From Eleusine coracana subsp. coracana (lineage: Eukaryota; Streptophyta; Magnoliopsida; Poales; Poaceae): a stretch of DNA of 64,000 bases. This document shows positions 22,628 to 34,675 of this stretch, piece after piece. Position 1 is the first letter of the stretch; every line of letters starts with the position of its first letter. A model generated the notes under the pieces. It did no database searches. It was not told the DNA's origin and saw only the letters and a list, made by a program, of their open reading frames with translations. The stretch lies in assembly GCA_032690845.1 (NCBI GenBank), contig CM064430.1, forward strand, positions 48,705,882-48,769,881, in the 5' to 3' direction. The position numbers and the translations under genes were made by a program.

Positions 22628-22630
22628 ATT

Positions 22631-24309
22631 TGTGCTGATTGTTCACAACTTGGAGACATGTTGCATGTTTATGGTGGTAATAGTAGCACACGAGAGACAC
22701 ATTTATCCATCCACAAATTAACACTGAGCTGGCCAACATAGTTCTCGACACAACATGGCTGCATACCCTGATCTCAACTTCATATGGGTTGTGAACATAC
22801 GCATAAGTAGAGGTACAACCTCAACTAGACCAGATGCAGTGACAGCTATTGCCCACGAGGACTTTTATGGTAGACCATGATACTATGGATTACAAGTATC
22901 ATAAATGAGATCTAACCGTCTACTTATTTGGGTATTATTGTAATTATCTACTAATCTAACTATGTCATGCCCTTATTAGGATTAAAATTAAGTCAACAAA
23001 AAACAAATCGTTCGTCCTCAACCCTATCCCGCCATCAGGTCCCCACGCCGCCGTCGTCCATCTCCAAACGGTGCCGGCATCGTTAATTCTGTACCGACTG
23101 AGAACGACGGCATCATCGGACGAAGTCCGGGTGCCTACTTGGTCGTGGTCATCCTCTGATCCAGATGATAGCAGGTTGCAGAGCCAACTATGGAATCCAA
23201 CACTTCAAGCCGCTGAGTGCTCGTCAATCTGAGCAAGCACCGCCATGCAATCTTCTTGAAACTGCCACCAGCCTACACGAAACAGAAGCAGAGAGAAAAA
23301 TGCAATTAAAAGATTAAGACTAATATTTTGATTTTACTTAGAACATAGTAATTTCTTTATCCAATTTTGTCCTATGATACTCACGATATATCATCATGAT
23401 ACTTATGATACTCGTGGATCTAAAGTGTATCATGATTAAGATCTAGATCATTAGATGAGGAAAATGAACGGTGTGCATTTATTTAGGTCTATTATAAAAA
23501 ATACTCTTGCCCACAGCCGCAATACCAAATTTATTTATCACGGATACAAACCACATGGCTAAAGGCACACCATATGACCTGCAAATTACCATTTCTTCTT
23601 CATGTTGCTTTCGCACAATCTAGCTCAGGCCTTCTAGAAATCCAAAAGCATGTGCTTTTGAATTCCAACTCCTCCGATCCGAGCCCCCATCTCCAGTTGC
23701 AGCGCACCTGTGATCTCGTCACTGATGTGTTCTTGGTTTGGTCGAGTAGAACAGCGCTTTTTCTAGAAGCAGAAGGGAATATATTTGGGTTTGAAGAATC
23801 TATATTGCTGTAACAGATGACGGGATAATTATTAGCAGTGGTCAGCTTGTGAATGAAGCAAAAGGCGGGAAGTGCTTTTCAGTGAAACACGTGGTGCCGA
23901 GATGTTCGCATAGTAGAGTTGAGGGATTATTAGTGTGGGGATGAAATTACCTTGCTTATCAGAAGATAATTCCTGCAAATGAAATGCGATAACTAAAACC
24001 ATTCTAGAAGGTCAAAAGCAAATAGATGATGCCGTGTCACACTCACATCTTGCAACATGCATTGCATATATGGGAATTGAAAAGTCAGGGTCGTGGGGAT
24101 GGGGAAGTCAGGCAGGATATTAGCGATTTGTGATTCATGAAAGTAAAAGGGCCAGCTGTGCACTATGGTGCTTCAACATTCCGATGGTCTGAAACAACTA
24201 TATTTTTTCTAAAAAAAATGTGCTTTTAATAGTTCATTAAATAGTAATTACATTTAAGAATTGGAAAAGTACACACATCTCTTTTTAGTTCTTTAATAGT
24301 ACTAGATAT
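22631..24309. other. Intergenic DNA upstream of the transporter gene
   Basis: I see no gene. The chance frame at 23,574-23,813 has no recognisable motif. Related runs at 22,880-22,920 and 23,385-23,450 (TATCATGAT..., AGATCT...) may be ends of a further small transposon, but I could not fix its borders. Confidence 0.35.
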
Positions 24310-24681
24310 TTAGGCCAGTCTCAATGCATAGTTTCATTTTGTAGTTTTCAAAAGTGCCATATCAGATTTGAAGGTTTAGATTGATATATGAAATAGTCTC
24401 TCTCAATACATAGTTTCATCTCATGATTTCATATATAATTTATAGCATTAAATTAACATCTCTTTGTTACATTGAGATTGGTCAAAATATGTTCGGATGA
24501 AACTTTATATTCTCAATGGGAGTTTCAATGGAGTTTCATACCTATGAAATAGTGCCAAATAAGTTTCATCCCTATGAAACCCATTTGCCCAGTTTCATAT
24601 TAATTGTTATGCCACATTATCTCTTTTGCTTATGTGACACCTTATTTAATACTAATAAAACTCCCAATGAGACTGGCCTTA
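24310..24681. mobile_element. Tourist-type MITE (366 bp)
   Basis: TTA duplications lie at 24,310-24,312 and 24,679-24,681. The element starts GGCCAGTCTCAATG and ends CAATGAGACTGGCC, a 14-bp terminal inverted repeat with one mismatch at most. The TTA duplication and GGCCAGTC start are characteristic of PIF/Harbinger Tourist elements. It lies about 0.5 kb upstream of the transporter start. Confidence 0.92.
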
Positions 24682-25012
24682 GGTTCTGACTAAACTAATA
24701 CGTTTTCATCACTTTTTCTCGACAAAATATAATCATCATTATTCTCGACCTTTATTTCCATATACGCCACTATGAACTTATGATAACGAAGCCGCCCACC
24801 ACCACTACTGACTTACTAGTTGTAGTCCAATATATTTAGGCATGCATTTTATTTCCCTTGTTGCATGTCTCCATTCTCCAAATTAAAGGGAGCTAGAAGA
24901 GACTACCGGATCGAGCACGCAACAACGTTCCGCCAAGCCAACCCGGGCAGTGCTCGTGCGTGTCAACGGTAACGTCCGTATGACGCCTCGCTGTAGTTCG
25001 GGTGCTCCAGTA

Positions 25013-25022
25013 CTATATATAC
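25013..25022 (+). promoter_or_regulatory. TATA box of the ABCG/PDR gene
   Basis: CTATATATAC lies about 180 bp before the ATG at 25,196, in a region without upstream ATG in the same frame. It fits a start of transcription near 25,045. Confidence 0.55.
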
Positions 25023-25195
25023 ATACACTTGTCCCGGCAAGCTAGGCAACCGTAGGTCGTTTTGCACGGCCGGCCGCCGTCTCCTCTGATCCCAACCCAT
25101 AGCCAGCCGAGAGGTCCTCTGATCGTTTTGCACGGCCGGCGCCGGCGTATCTTCATATAAGACTGGATCGATCGAGCTGAGAGCTAGCAAGGTAG

Positions 25196-28100
25196 ATGGC
25201 GGCGGGTGAGATCACGCCGTCGGGGAGCCACCGCAGCTGGCTCTCAGCGGAGTCCATCTCGCGGTCGCTTCGGTCGGCCGGCCCAGAAGACGACCCGTTC
25301 GTCCGGTCGAGCCACGGGGGCGACAACGACGACGACGAGGAGAACCTGCGGTGGGCGGCGCTGGAGAAGCTGCCGACGTACGACCGCATGCGGCGAGGCA
25401 TCATCCGGAAGGCCGTCGGCGGCGGCGGCGGGGACGATGATGCCGGCGGCGCCGCCATAATAGACGAGGTGGACCTGGCGAAGCTGGACCCGCGCGCGGG
25501 GCGGGAGCTGATGGAGCGCGTGTTCAAGGCCGTGGAGGACGACAACGAGCGGTTCCTCCGCCGGTTCCGGGACCGGCTGGACCACGTCGGCATCGAGCTC
25601 CCCCAGATCGAGGTGCGGTACGAGCACCTGGACGTCGAGGCCGACGTCTACGTCGGCAACCGCGCGCTGCCCACGCTGCTCAACGCCGCCATCAACGTTC
25701 TCGAGGTATTACATATTTCTTAATTAGCTTCCCGGATGATATATATATATATATATATGTCTCTTCGTTTCGTTCCCCCTGGCCAGGTACTCAGGCATCC
25801 ATGCCCGCCGCCCTGCAATCGTGCTAAAAACGAGCTATTGTGTTTCCTAGGTTTTGACTATTCGCGGCCCATCCGTTGCAGTCTTTTTCTCTCAGTCACG
25901 CGGTCAAACCATTCCTGGTCGTGCACTCGTGGCAGGGTGAATTTCCTTGGCAGGCTGGTACATGTGAGTGACGAGAGATACGGGTTCCTTTTTCTAGATG
26001 GCGTGCAATTCCCGTGCATGCAAACGAATTGCTACTAGTGGTGGACCTAGTGGCAGGCACACGTGCCTGCATACTTTGTGATATATACATAATCCTCTTG
26101 ACTTTGTTGCTAGCTCTAGCTGACTTGTAGAAGGCAAACTGCAGGGAGACTTCCGTTCTTCAAATGTTCCTTCATTATCAAATCAATGCTTAAAAAATAT
26201 TTTAATTCCATTTGTAATCGAACCTAAAGGGCGGTTCATAAGTTAACCAAGTTTAACCGTGTCAGTGATCAGTGTTAACGGCATGAAGAGCTCCAGCTGG
26301 GCGGGCCGTCACAGTGAAAGTGATAGACCTACACCCAAGTACCCAACGTCTCAAAAAAAAAAAAACCAATTACCCAAATTCGGGTCCAAAGTCCAGTACG
26401 AACCCTCATCTCTCCCCAACGGCCGGAAGCCCAACCCACACTACTCTAGTCTCTCACCTTGCGCAGCCGCGGATGGAATCCTCCACCGGCGACGGCGGCC
26501 GCCGCCAGCCGCCTGGATGGGGCAAGCTTGGGCGCCCCCTCTTCGGTACCTCCCGCTCCCGCGCACCATTCTGCTTCATCTCCACTCACGCGTTGTACCG
26601 TTGGTCTTGCCCGCCCTTGCCCTAGTGCTCCCAGTTCATTCCCTGTGGCCTCGCCTCAAGTTCCAATTTGCGATATGTAGCTGGTTAATACTTAATACTG
26701 CTTGTGAATGTGAGCACTCTGTTATGTATTAAATCTTTCTCTTGGTCAAATTCGTTAACTTTATCACAGGGATTCATCAGCAGATTCGGCTCCTCCAACA
26801 AGAGGACGATCAAGATACTCAAAGATGTCAGTGGCATCATCAAGCCAGCGAGGTATATTACGTATCCCAATGATTCAGTCGATTAGGGAACCTTGTAACC
26901 TACTAGTTGTGATTTAGATTGGCATATAAACGACAAAATGTTTTTCACGGTCGTACTCTGCCACATAAGATATAAATTATCCCAAGCTTTGGACTCATGA
27001 ACCCCAAGTTTCGGTGACTTTACCTCTCTGGGCTAAGAATTTTCGCATCTGCAATTGTTCACTGTTTGTCTATAGTCAGTTTAGTTATTTTCCAACAATA
27101 TTTTAAAATGTGAGGGCATACTCACCCTGGTTCAGAAGGACCCATAGCTGTTCCCGTCCTGAACAGCGTGTTTTTCTTTCTCCTCAATACTAGAAAAGAT
27201 GTACTTCTTATTCAGATTTTCAATTGGCAATATCAGTTCTGCTTTTGTTTGTAGATCTTGTTCCAGCTAAAAAGTATATCTGTAGTGATTTCTTTTAACA
27301 TGTTATGGAACCAATACTCTTTGAACTAGTTTTTGATAAATATCTATGTCAGGATGACACTTCTTCTTGGGCCTCCAGCATCTGGGAAAAGCACACTTAT
27401 GCGAGCACTAACCGGGAAGCCTGCTAAGAATCTCAAGGTTGCATATTTGTTCACATATTCTGGTGTAGTTTCTTCTGGTTATGTAAGCTTAAGGTATTGT
27501 TACTGATTTGCTGCCACAGGTCTCTGGCAATATCACGTACTGTGGCCATACGTTTTCAGAGTTCTATCCTGAGAGGACCAGTGCATATGTCAGTCAGTAT
27601 GATCTGCACAATGGAGAAATGACTGTAAGAGAGACAATGGACTTTTCAAGAAGATGTCTGGGCATTGGTGCTAGATATGATATGCTGTCAGAATTAGCTA
27701 GACGTGAACGAAATGCAGGCATTAAACCTGACCCCGAGATCGATGCTTTGATGAAGGCAACTGCAGTTGAAGGAAAGGAGACTAATATTATGACAGATCT
27801 TGTTCTCAAGGTGAAAACCTATAACTTTCTATTAGTTAAAATAACATGGCTTACTATCAGGAAGAAAGTCTAGCCATAATCTGTTTCCCCTTATTTAGCA
27901 CATTTTTTAGACCTATCATTGTGACAGTCACCTACAAATTGCATCTCAACAGTTACCAAAGATTTGTCTGGTGCTGATTGATTTTATAAATCATCGCAGG
28001 TTCTTGGGCTTGACATTTGTGCTGATATTATTGTTGGTGACGAGATGAAAAGAGGCATTTCTGGTGGACAAAAGAAACGTGTCACAACTGGTATGCCTGT

Positions 28101-31100
28101 GCATTCAACTATATAGAAGAAACATTTGTAGTTTCGTCAGGAAATTCTAACCTTTCTTTTTGAGGGAATGGAAATTTTAACTATTCATTACATCTTAAAT
28201 CATAGTTTCTATAAACTTGGAGATTCTCTATACAAAATCCAGTATAAAGTATCAGTTATGTTCTCAAATTACAGAGTTACAGATTCCCATGTTTTTATTG
28301 TTGTGGCCTGTGGTGGAGCTAGAGTTTTACTCTATGGGTGTAGTTTCACCCAGCAGAGCTTTGTGGAGTCTGCTCTTTGCATGTTTTACTTTATCTGTAG
28401 CTTAATCACTGTTCACTGCTTTCCTCTGTTAAATTACATCTGAATGGATTTTCCTATATGATATTGAGCAAACGGAATCCTCATGTTAAATTTCTTAGAC
28501 TTCCATAATTGCTTTGTTGTAGGTGAGATGCTAACTGGACCTGCAAAGGCTTTGTTCATGGATGAAATATCTACTGGGCTTGACAGTTCTAGCACATTTC
28601 AGATTGTCAAATATATTAGACAGATGGTCCATGTGATGAATTATACAGTGATGATCTCCCTTCTCCAGCCTCCACCTGAGACCTATAATCTATTTGATGA
28701 CATTATTTTACTATCAGAAGGTCACATAGTTTACCATGGGCCACAAGACAACATCCTTGAATTCTTTGAAAGCGCTGGTTTTCGGTGCCCTGAGCGGAAA
28801 GGAGTGGCTGACTTCCTTCAAGAGGTGACGTCCCGGAAAGATCAACAGCAGTATTGGTTCCATAACCAGGAACATTATCGTTATGTGTCAGTTCCAGAGT
28901 TCGTGCAACATTTCAAGACGTTCCATGCTGGCCAGAAGCTTCAAAAAGAGTTGCAAGTTCCTTATGACAAATATAAAACGCATCCTGCTGCTTTGACTAC
29001 TAAGAAGTATGGGTTATCTAGCTGGGAGTCTCTCAAGGCAGTCTTAGCCAGAGAATGGTTGTTGATGAAGCGCAACTCCTTCCTCTATGTATTCAAGTCT
29101 TTTCAATTGTTTATACTGGCACTGATAACCATGACAGTGTTTTTTAGAACAAAGATGCCCCACAGATTTTTTTCTGACAATGTCAAATTTAATGGTGCTT
29201 TGGCTTCTTCTTTGATTACAATTATGTTCATTGGAATTACTGAGATGAACATGACCATAAAAAAGCTACCAGTATTCTATAAACAGAGGGACTACTTGTT
29301 CTTTCCAGCATGGACCTATGGACTTGCAACCATAATCTTAAAGCTTCCTTTTTCATTCCTGGACTCATTTATGTGGACATGTGTGACATATTATGTAATG
29401 GGTTTTGCGCCTGCTGCTGGAAGGTGTCTATTCTTCTCTTGTTCCCATAGTTTTACAATGTTAGATATTTGTATGTTACAAAATTCTGTTGGGTTTTATT
29501 TGAAAAATTCTTATCTTCTGATTCCAGGTTCTTTAGCCAGTTTCTAGCATACTTTTTAACACACCAGATGGCTGTGGCCATGTTCCGGTTGCTAGGTGCA
29601 ATTTTGAAGACAATGGTTGTAGCTAACACATTTGGAATGTTTACTCTGCTTATTGTTTTCTTGTTTGGAGGGTTTCTCCTCCCCAGACGTAAGTCTTCTT
29701 CTCAAAAAGATGTCATTATTGAACATATATTTGAGTCCAAGATGCCCGATAAGCTAGCTAATTGGTTGTTGTTTGCTTTTAACAAAGTGATATCCTTGGA
29801 AGGCTGGTTAAAAATGACTTTCATCTTATGTCCTCCAAACATTGTAGCTGTGCAGTACTACTGTTTCTTACCCTCTTGATACTTATGTGCACAGAGGACA
29901 TTAAACCGTGGTGGATATGGGGTTACTGGGTATCTCCCATGATGTACAGTAACAATGCCATATCAATCAATGAATTCCTTTCCAGCAGATGGAACACTGT
30001 AAGTTTTTGTGCACACAAACATTTTGTTTTTTTTCTTAAAAAAAAATGATGCTCTCTTTTTTAGGTACAGACCAAGAAATTGGTGCCTGTATTATTGCAA
30101 GCATAGGAATATCTCGAACTAATATTATATTTTTAACTGCAGCCATACAATGATGGAAGCATTGATGTACGGACGGTAGGGAAGGCTATCCTGAAATTCA
30201 AAGGCTACTTTTCTGGTCAATGGGGTTATTGGCTTTCCATTGGCGCAATCATTGGATACATTATTTTGTTCAACATTCTCTTCCTTTGTGCTCTTACATT
30301 CTTGAGCCGTAAGCTTCTCCCTTCTGATGTCATTGCTTGTTTGATGCTTAGTGAAGCACTTATATACTGTTTGTCCTACAGCTGGTGGCAATTCCAGTAC
30401 TGTAATTGCTGATGATGACGATGAAAAAGATTCAACAAATCAGGCACAAATGTCCCAGGTTACCCATGGTAGGAAAATAGCAAATGCATGTCATATGTGT
30501 TTCTCAATCCTGAATGCTTTCTGATCTGCGTAGATTTCCTTCAATAAGGCCTATTTAGATGAAAATTCCACTAGAAGTTTGTAGGAAAGGAAGCATCCAC
30601 TCTCACTGGATGCTTTATTTCATATGTAATTCCTCTGAGAATTCTACATTGAAAGAGGGCTGTTAGCTCACAATAGCATATGCAAAGCTCATGATGGCTC
30701 ATGAATCATGCATTTTGTTACTATATTTAAAAAATGTGTATCTAACATCTCACAATTTACCTTGGTATCAGATATGAATGGAGCGGGAAACAGGCGAACC
30801 CAGACAGGAATGATACTGCCCTTCCAGCCACTTTCACTATCTTTCAACCACATGAATTACTATGTTGACATGCCTGACGTAAGTTGATCTTCTATTTTTT
30901 TTTCTATGAGTAGACATTTAGTTGATGAAACACATCATAGTTGGAGCAGGTAGTCATTTTACATGCTTCCTCTTGTATAAAGTTATTTACATATTCTGAT
31001 ATTCTCTGGCTGGTGTCTGAGGAAACACAGTCTAGGTATTCATGTCTGATGCCAAATTACGCATTGTAGGCAATGAAGGAACAAGGTTTCACAGAAAGCC

Positions 31101-34100
31101 GCCTCCAACTGCTATCTGATATTAGTGGAATATTCAGACCAGGTGTTCTGACTGCACTAGTTGGTGTCAGTGGGGCTGGCAAGACCACTCTAATGGATGT
31201 ACTGGCAGGAAGAAAGACAAGTGGAACCATTGAGGGAGATATCAAACTTTCTGGATACCCTAAGAAACAAGAAACTTTTGCTCGCATCAGTGGCTATTGT
31301 GAACAAACTGATATCCATTCACCCAATGTTACTGTGTATGAATCTCTTCTTTATTCTGCTTGGTTGCGCCTTTCCTCAGAGGTTGATGAGAACACTAGAA
31401 AGGTTTGTGTTCCTTTTTTTATTATTTTGATTTTGATTTTGTTTCCTTATATTCGATGTACTTATGGCTTGATGCTACTATCAAAAATCAACATTAGCAA
31501 TTGTAGCATTTGAGTTGGAACTTTTTTTTTCCTCGAATACGAAGGAGGGCTTCATCTCATTGCATTAAGAAGTTGATAAAGTATAGGTCACACCACACCA
31601 CCCCAAATTTTACATATGGAACCATGCACCCATGCAGCTTTCGAGTGTCGGAACTCAGTACTGAACATTGTCCCTTAACTGATACTATGGTCATCAATCC
31701 AAAATTGCATTTATTATTATTATTTTTTAATGTTTGATAAATTTCTGCAAACTCTTTGAAACTATGTGTCACTTACCCCTTGACGTAGTTTTATCTATTT
31801 GTGCTACTTTCTAAGCCTCTGAGTCATCAAATGTATCCTTCCATGCTGGTTTGAAGTGAGTCACCAATTTTCATATTAACACTGTCGTATTACTCTTTGA
31901 AAATGTGCAAGGCGTGTGCAGCAACTATGATATTGAAGGAACGGTTCAGATTTCATATCTTTGTGATTGAAAGGACTAGTTCTGAGAAAATTAATTTCAA
32001 TGCAGATGTTTGTAGATGAAGTGATGTCACTAGTTGAGCTTGATGTATTGCGTAATGCTCTGGTTGGTCTCCCTGGGGTCAGTGGGTTATCAACTGAACA
32101 AAGGAAGAGACTCACAATTGCTGTAGAACTAGTAGCGAATCCTTCAATTATATTCATGGATGAGCCAACTTCTGGCCTTGATGCAAGAGCTGCAGCTATT
32201 GTCATGCGTACTGTGAGAAATACAGTTAACACAGGGCGAACTGTGGTTTGTACGATCCATCAGCCCAGCATCGATATCTTCGAGGCTTTTGATGAGGTCC
32301 TTACACTACTCATGCTTTTACGCTCTTATATCTCCACTCTGCTAGACTACTAAAAAAAATTGTTGCATTCTTTCAGCTTCTGTTGCTGAAGCGAGGAGGA
32401 CGCGTCATATATGCTGGCCAACTTGGTGTCCAATCTCACATACTAGTTAAATATTTTGAGGTGAACTGCCTTTGAAAATAGGTTTCATTTTGGAGTGGAC
32501 AGGTTCAAGCAGTTCAAATCAAATATGTTAAAAGCTTGTTACAGATCAACAACTAGTTTAGGCACGTCCATTTCTTCCAAATAATTTCAGGAAATAAAGG
32601 AAACATATTTTTGAGTAATACAAGAAAATATAGCTAGTATTTGTTTTTTTTTTCAGCAACAGTATACATACCAATTACACACATTTCATTATGATGCATA
32701 ATTTGATGACAGAACTGAATATATACTTCCTGAAAAGTAGTTACACAAATGAGATAAATTCTTTTGTGTGCCACTTCAGGAACTAACTAGGATTAGAGTC
32801 ACTAATCATTTTGTATGATATATTGATATACCATTGTGAATGGAGGTAACACGAACTTATGGTGAGACAAAATGATGACAGAACTGAATATATAGTTCCT
32901 GAAAAGTAGTTAAAAAAATGAGATAAATTCTTTTGTGTACCACTCAGGAACTAACTAGGATTAGAGTCACTCATCATTTTGTATGATATATTGATATACC
33001 ATTGTGAATGGAGGTAACACGAACTTATGGTGAGACAAAAAAATGATAACTCTGATGGAATACCTCTTGTGCAGGCAATTCCAGGTGTTCCAAAAATTAC
33101 AGAAGGGTACAACCCAGCAACATGGATGCTGGAAGTCAGTTCTCCTCTAGCAGAAGCTCGCCTGAATGTGGATTTTGCTGAAATATATGCAAATTCTGCT
33201 CTTTACCGGTAAATATATTTTTCATTCAATGATATTTAAACTCATAGTTCTCTGAACCCTGAACAAACAATCATCAATTTCCTTCTTACATTTATCATAT
33301 GAATATATTCAGGAGCAATCAAGAACTTATTAAGGAATTAAGTATTCCACCATCAGGCTACCAGGATATCTCATTTCCTACTAAATATGCCCAGAATTTC
33401 CTAAATCAATTTATGGCCAATGCGTGGAAGCAATCTCGATCTTACTGGAAGAATCCACCCTACAATGCCATGCGTTATCTTATGACAGCACTCTACGCTA
33501 TTGTGTTTGGTACAGTCTTTTGGCGCAAGGGAAAGAATGTGTATGATCCTACCCTATATTATGATGCTTTTAAACTACACTAATTCATGTATTCTAACTG
33601 TAATCCATTTTTGAAACAGTTTTGACCCTTCCATGCTAACAGTTCTTAGTTGGTCTGGTTTCCTTTTTTCCATTTGTACAGAGAAAACCAGGAGGATCTG
33701 GTCAATCTACTTGGAGCCACATATGCTGCTGTTTTCTTCCTTGGAGCTGCAAATTTGCTCTCGTGTCTACCTGTTTTTTCCATTGAGCGGACAGTTTTCT
33801 ACCGTGAAAAGGCGGCAGGGATGTATTCTCCATTGTCCTATGCGTTTGCGCTGGTAATTTTAAAATATCTATTCTTGTGATTTATTTGATGAAGAATGAT
33901 GATCCTAACTTTCATTATTTTTATTGCAAACAGAATAACTTGAGCATTACAATTAATTATTTTCTTAAGAGTCATTTTAAAACTAGAAGTCAAACTGCAC
34001 AAATTGCACAAACTATTTACTCATTGGACTTATTTCTTTATACTGACTGATGTACACAGACGGTCGTGGAATTTGTCTATAACACAGCTCAGGGTATTCT

Positions 34101-34675
34101 TTATACTCTCCCAATCTATGCCATGGTTGGCTATGAGTGGAAGGCCGACAAGTTCTTCTACTTTCTGTTCTTTATCAGCGCGAGCTTCATCTACTTCACA
34201 CTGTTCGGCGCAATGTTGATTGCATGCACCCCATCCCAGATGCTCGCAAGTATTCTTGTTTCGTTCACCCTCACTAGTTGGAACATTTTTGCGGGTTTCC
34301 TTATAGCCCGACCGGTAAGCATTTCCTCGTCCGGGATGCCTACATAGTACTACTGTTTCCCGAGCTCTTACTGAATGTCTGAAAACACTTTCGCGCCTGC
34401 AGGCGATTCCTGTCTGGTGGCGATGGTTCTACTGGACGGACCCAGTATCCTGGACCATCTACGGTGTCATCGCATCGCAGTTTGGCGACTTGGGGCGCAA
34501 GGTCAACGTTCCTGGCAGCGCTGCCGGCATTGTGGTGAAGGATTTTCTGAAACGAAGCCTGGGCTACAAGCATGACTTCCTCGGCTACATCGTGCTAGCG
34601 CATTTCGGCTACATCATCTTGTTCCTCTTCCTCTTCGCGTATGGCACGAAGGCATTGAACTTCCAGAAAAGGTAG
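25196..34675 (+). CDS. Full-size ABCG/PDR ABC transporter
   Basis: A 1,451-aa half-repeated transporter, expected at the plasma membrane, exporting small organic compounds; the substrate cannot be read from sequence. Exons: 25196-25705, 26770-26852, 27353-27437, 27520-27810, 28000-28090, 28523-29423, 29528-29688, 29895-29998, 30143-30308, 30382-30468, 30772-30878, 31070-31402, 32006-32296, 32377-32460, 33075-33208, 33313-33540, 33682-33853, 34060-34314, 34403-34675. All are GT-AG and sum to 1,452 codons. The N-terminus has the PDR motif LRWAALEKLPTYDR. NBD1: Walker A GPPASGKS, signature ISGGQKKR, Walker B ALFMDEISTGLD. NBD2: GVSGAGKTTL, LSTEQRKRL, IIFMDEPTSGLD. Two membrane domains follow the NBDs (for example LPVFYKQRDYLFFPAW and ERTVFYREKAAGMYSPL). 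The C-terminus FAYGTKALNFQKR is of family type. No disruption seen; it looks functional. Confidence 0.93.
26225..26700. other. GC-rich island in intron 1 of the PDR gene
   Basis: Within the 1,064-bp first intron, about 26,390-26,640 is GC-rich with CpG, unlike the AT-rich flanks. It contains an ATG-started frame at 26,473 (ESSTGDGGRRQPPGWGKLG) preceded by a leader-like CT-rich run. It could be a second promoter with an alternative first exon, or a captured gene fragment inside a transposon. I found no clear terminal repeats. Confidence 0.35.
31521..31600 (-). mobile_element. LINE 3'-end relic in PDR intron 12
   Basis: A T run followed by CCTCGAATACGAAGGAGGGCTT ... CATTGCATTAAGAAG is, on the minus strand, the usual 3' tail of grass LINEs (TTCTTAAT ... 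CGTATTCGAG, then poly-A). Its left border is the poly-T; the extent to the right is unclear. Confidence 0.5.
32705..33043. repeat. Tandem duplication, 169-bp unit, in PDR intron 14
   Basis: GATGACAGAACTGAATATATA begins at 32,705 and again at 32,874. The two units match over nearly their whole length, with only a handful of differences, and the second ends with GGTGAGACAAAA as the first does. It lies wholly in the intron 32,461-33,074, just before exon 15. Confidence 0.9.

Larger units (their letters stand above)
16193..22630 (-). mobile_element. L1-type LINE, 5' to mid part, with later insertions
   Basis: Read on the minus strand it gives an apurinic-type endonuclease (22,627-21,855), a connector, reverse transcriptase (18,595-17,053) and the RT C-terminal zinc-binding region (16,895-16,193). 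Its 3' end is cut at 16,193 by the copia insertion and must lie left of the window. Two blocks interrupt it: 17,750-18,346 (hAT-like MITE) and about 18,596-21,555 (hAT-like fragment plus gypsy 3' part). About 100 codons between connector and RT are missing. No first ORF of a LINE is recognised to the right of 22,630. Confidence 0.85.

Noticed and set aside
25206..25627. Alternative frames across PDR exon 1
   Set aside because: Shadow frames of a GC-rich exon; the frame from 25,196 has the PDR N-terminal motif.
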